From contig JANYCD010000035.1 in assembly GCA_025360425.1 (NCBI GenBank), positions 1-64,000 on the forward strand: a DNA stretch of 64,000 nucleotides, in the 5' to 3' direction. Positions 63,722-64,000 of this stretch are shown one piece after another; positions within the stretch are counted from its first letter, which is position 1; each line of letters begins with the position of its first letter. The notes beneath the pieces were generated by a model, which worked only from the letters and a program-made list of their open reading frames with translations, was not told the DNA's origin and searched no databases. Origin of the DNA: Sterolibacteriaceae bacterium. Lineage in GTDB: Bacteria > Pseudomonadota > Gammaproteobacteria > Burkholderiales > Rhodocyclaceae. Made by a program: the position numbers and the translations under genes.

Positions 63722-64000
63722 TACCAATGTTGTCGCACGCTATTACCTGCGCGACGACGCGGCGCAAGCGCGCATCGCTACAAGCATCCTGTCGGGCGGC
63801 GACGTGTTCGTGCCCAAAACCGTCGTACTGGAACTCGAATGGGTGCTGCGCACCGTGGCCGGGCAGCCGGCCGACAAGGTCATCGCATGTCTCGCGCATC
63901 TGATCGCCCTGCCGGGCGTCACCGTGGAGGATCACGATACGGTTGAAACCGCCCTTGGCTATTGCCGGCGCGGAATCGATTTCGCCGATGCGCTGCACCT
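63708..64000 (+). CDS. PIN-domain toxin, cut by the window edge
   Basis: At least 97 residues, starting at GTG 63708 with AAGAAGG upstream. The protein begins MRAVDTNVVARYYLRDD, where the Asp is the first PIN metal ligand. LELEWVLRTV supplies the Glu, and DFADALHL at the edge gives the third acidic position. The rest lies beyond base 64000. It is a VapC-type RNase partner of the antitoxin it overlaps. Confidence 0.82.
   Translation, partial: MRAVDTNVVARYYLRDDAAQARIATSILSGGDVFVPKTVVLELEWVLRTVAGQPADKVIACLAHLIALPGVTVEDHDTVETALGYCRRGIDFADALH

Overview
The window is bacterial chromosome from a betaproteobacterium. I infer this from gene order and protein style: tpiA-secG-tRNA(Leu)-nuoA..N followed by DUF2818, divergent bamE/fur, and carA-carB-greA next to ftsH-folP-glmM. 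A Rhodocyclales or Nitrosomonadales-like organism fits best, but the genus cannot be read from sequence alone. There is no rRNA, prophage, insertion sequence or CRISPR array, and no gene-free stretch longer than 300 bases.

Layout. 1-1.8 kb: the tail of an unknown gene, then an ECF sigma factor overlapping a two-cupin, ChrR-like putative anti-sigma partner. 1.9-18.9 kb (minus strand): tpiA, secG, tRNA-Leu(GAG), the complete 14-gene complex I operon nuoA-N, DUF2818 and a NUDIX hydrolase. 18.9-25.5 kb (minus): the phosphate uptake and signalling operon pstS-C-A-B-phoU-phoB-phoR, with a terminator-like hairpin between pstS and pstC. 25.6-33.8 kb: an OlsB-like N-acyltransferase, two GT4 glycosyltransferases, diacylglycerol kinase, a PAP2 phosphatase, an Mg2+ P-type ATPase (mgtA) and a PlcP-like metallophosphoesterase. 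33.8-36.2 kb: a VapBC-type toxin-antitoxin pair, then arsR-arsC-aquaporin. 36.3-39.5 kb: small secreted proteins, a quinone oxidoreductase, a half-size EamA permease and a PEBP-family protein. 39.5-51.8 kb: core genes glmM, folP, ftsH, rlmE, yhbY, DUF4149, greA, carB, carA, dapB, bamE. 51.9-64 kb: fur, a GDT1-type transporter, an orphan GT2, recN, a small Cys-rich protein, nadK, hrcA, hemH, grpE, dnaK, dnaJ, an AP2-domain protein and a second AbrB/PIN toxin-antitoxin pair cut by the window end.

The most interesting reading is that 18.9-33.8 kb forms one phosphate-limitation unit. Directly repeated 7-mers spaced 11 bp apart, like PhoB boxes, sit before pstS, the OlsB-like gene, the second glycosyltransferase and plcP. 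The genes suggest a programme that imports scarce phosphate, cleaves phospholipids to diacylglycerol (PlcP), replaces them with glycolipids (two GT4 enzymes) and phosphorus-free aminolipids (OlsB-like), and manages the diacylglycerol/phosphatidate pool (DgkA, PAP2). An aquaporin-type arsenic operon lies just beyond it, which makes sense because arsenate enters through phosphate transporters. Several intergenic spaces (2.45, 8.8, 59.5 and 61.6 kb) also carry purine-rich or palindromic repeat elements that abut stop or start codons.
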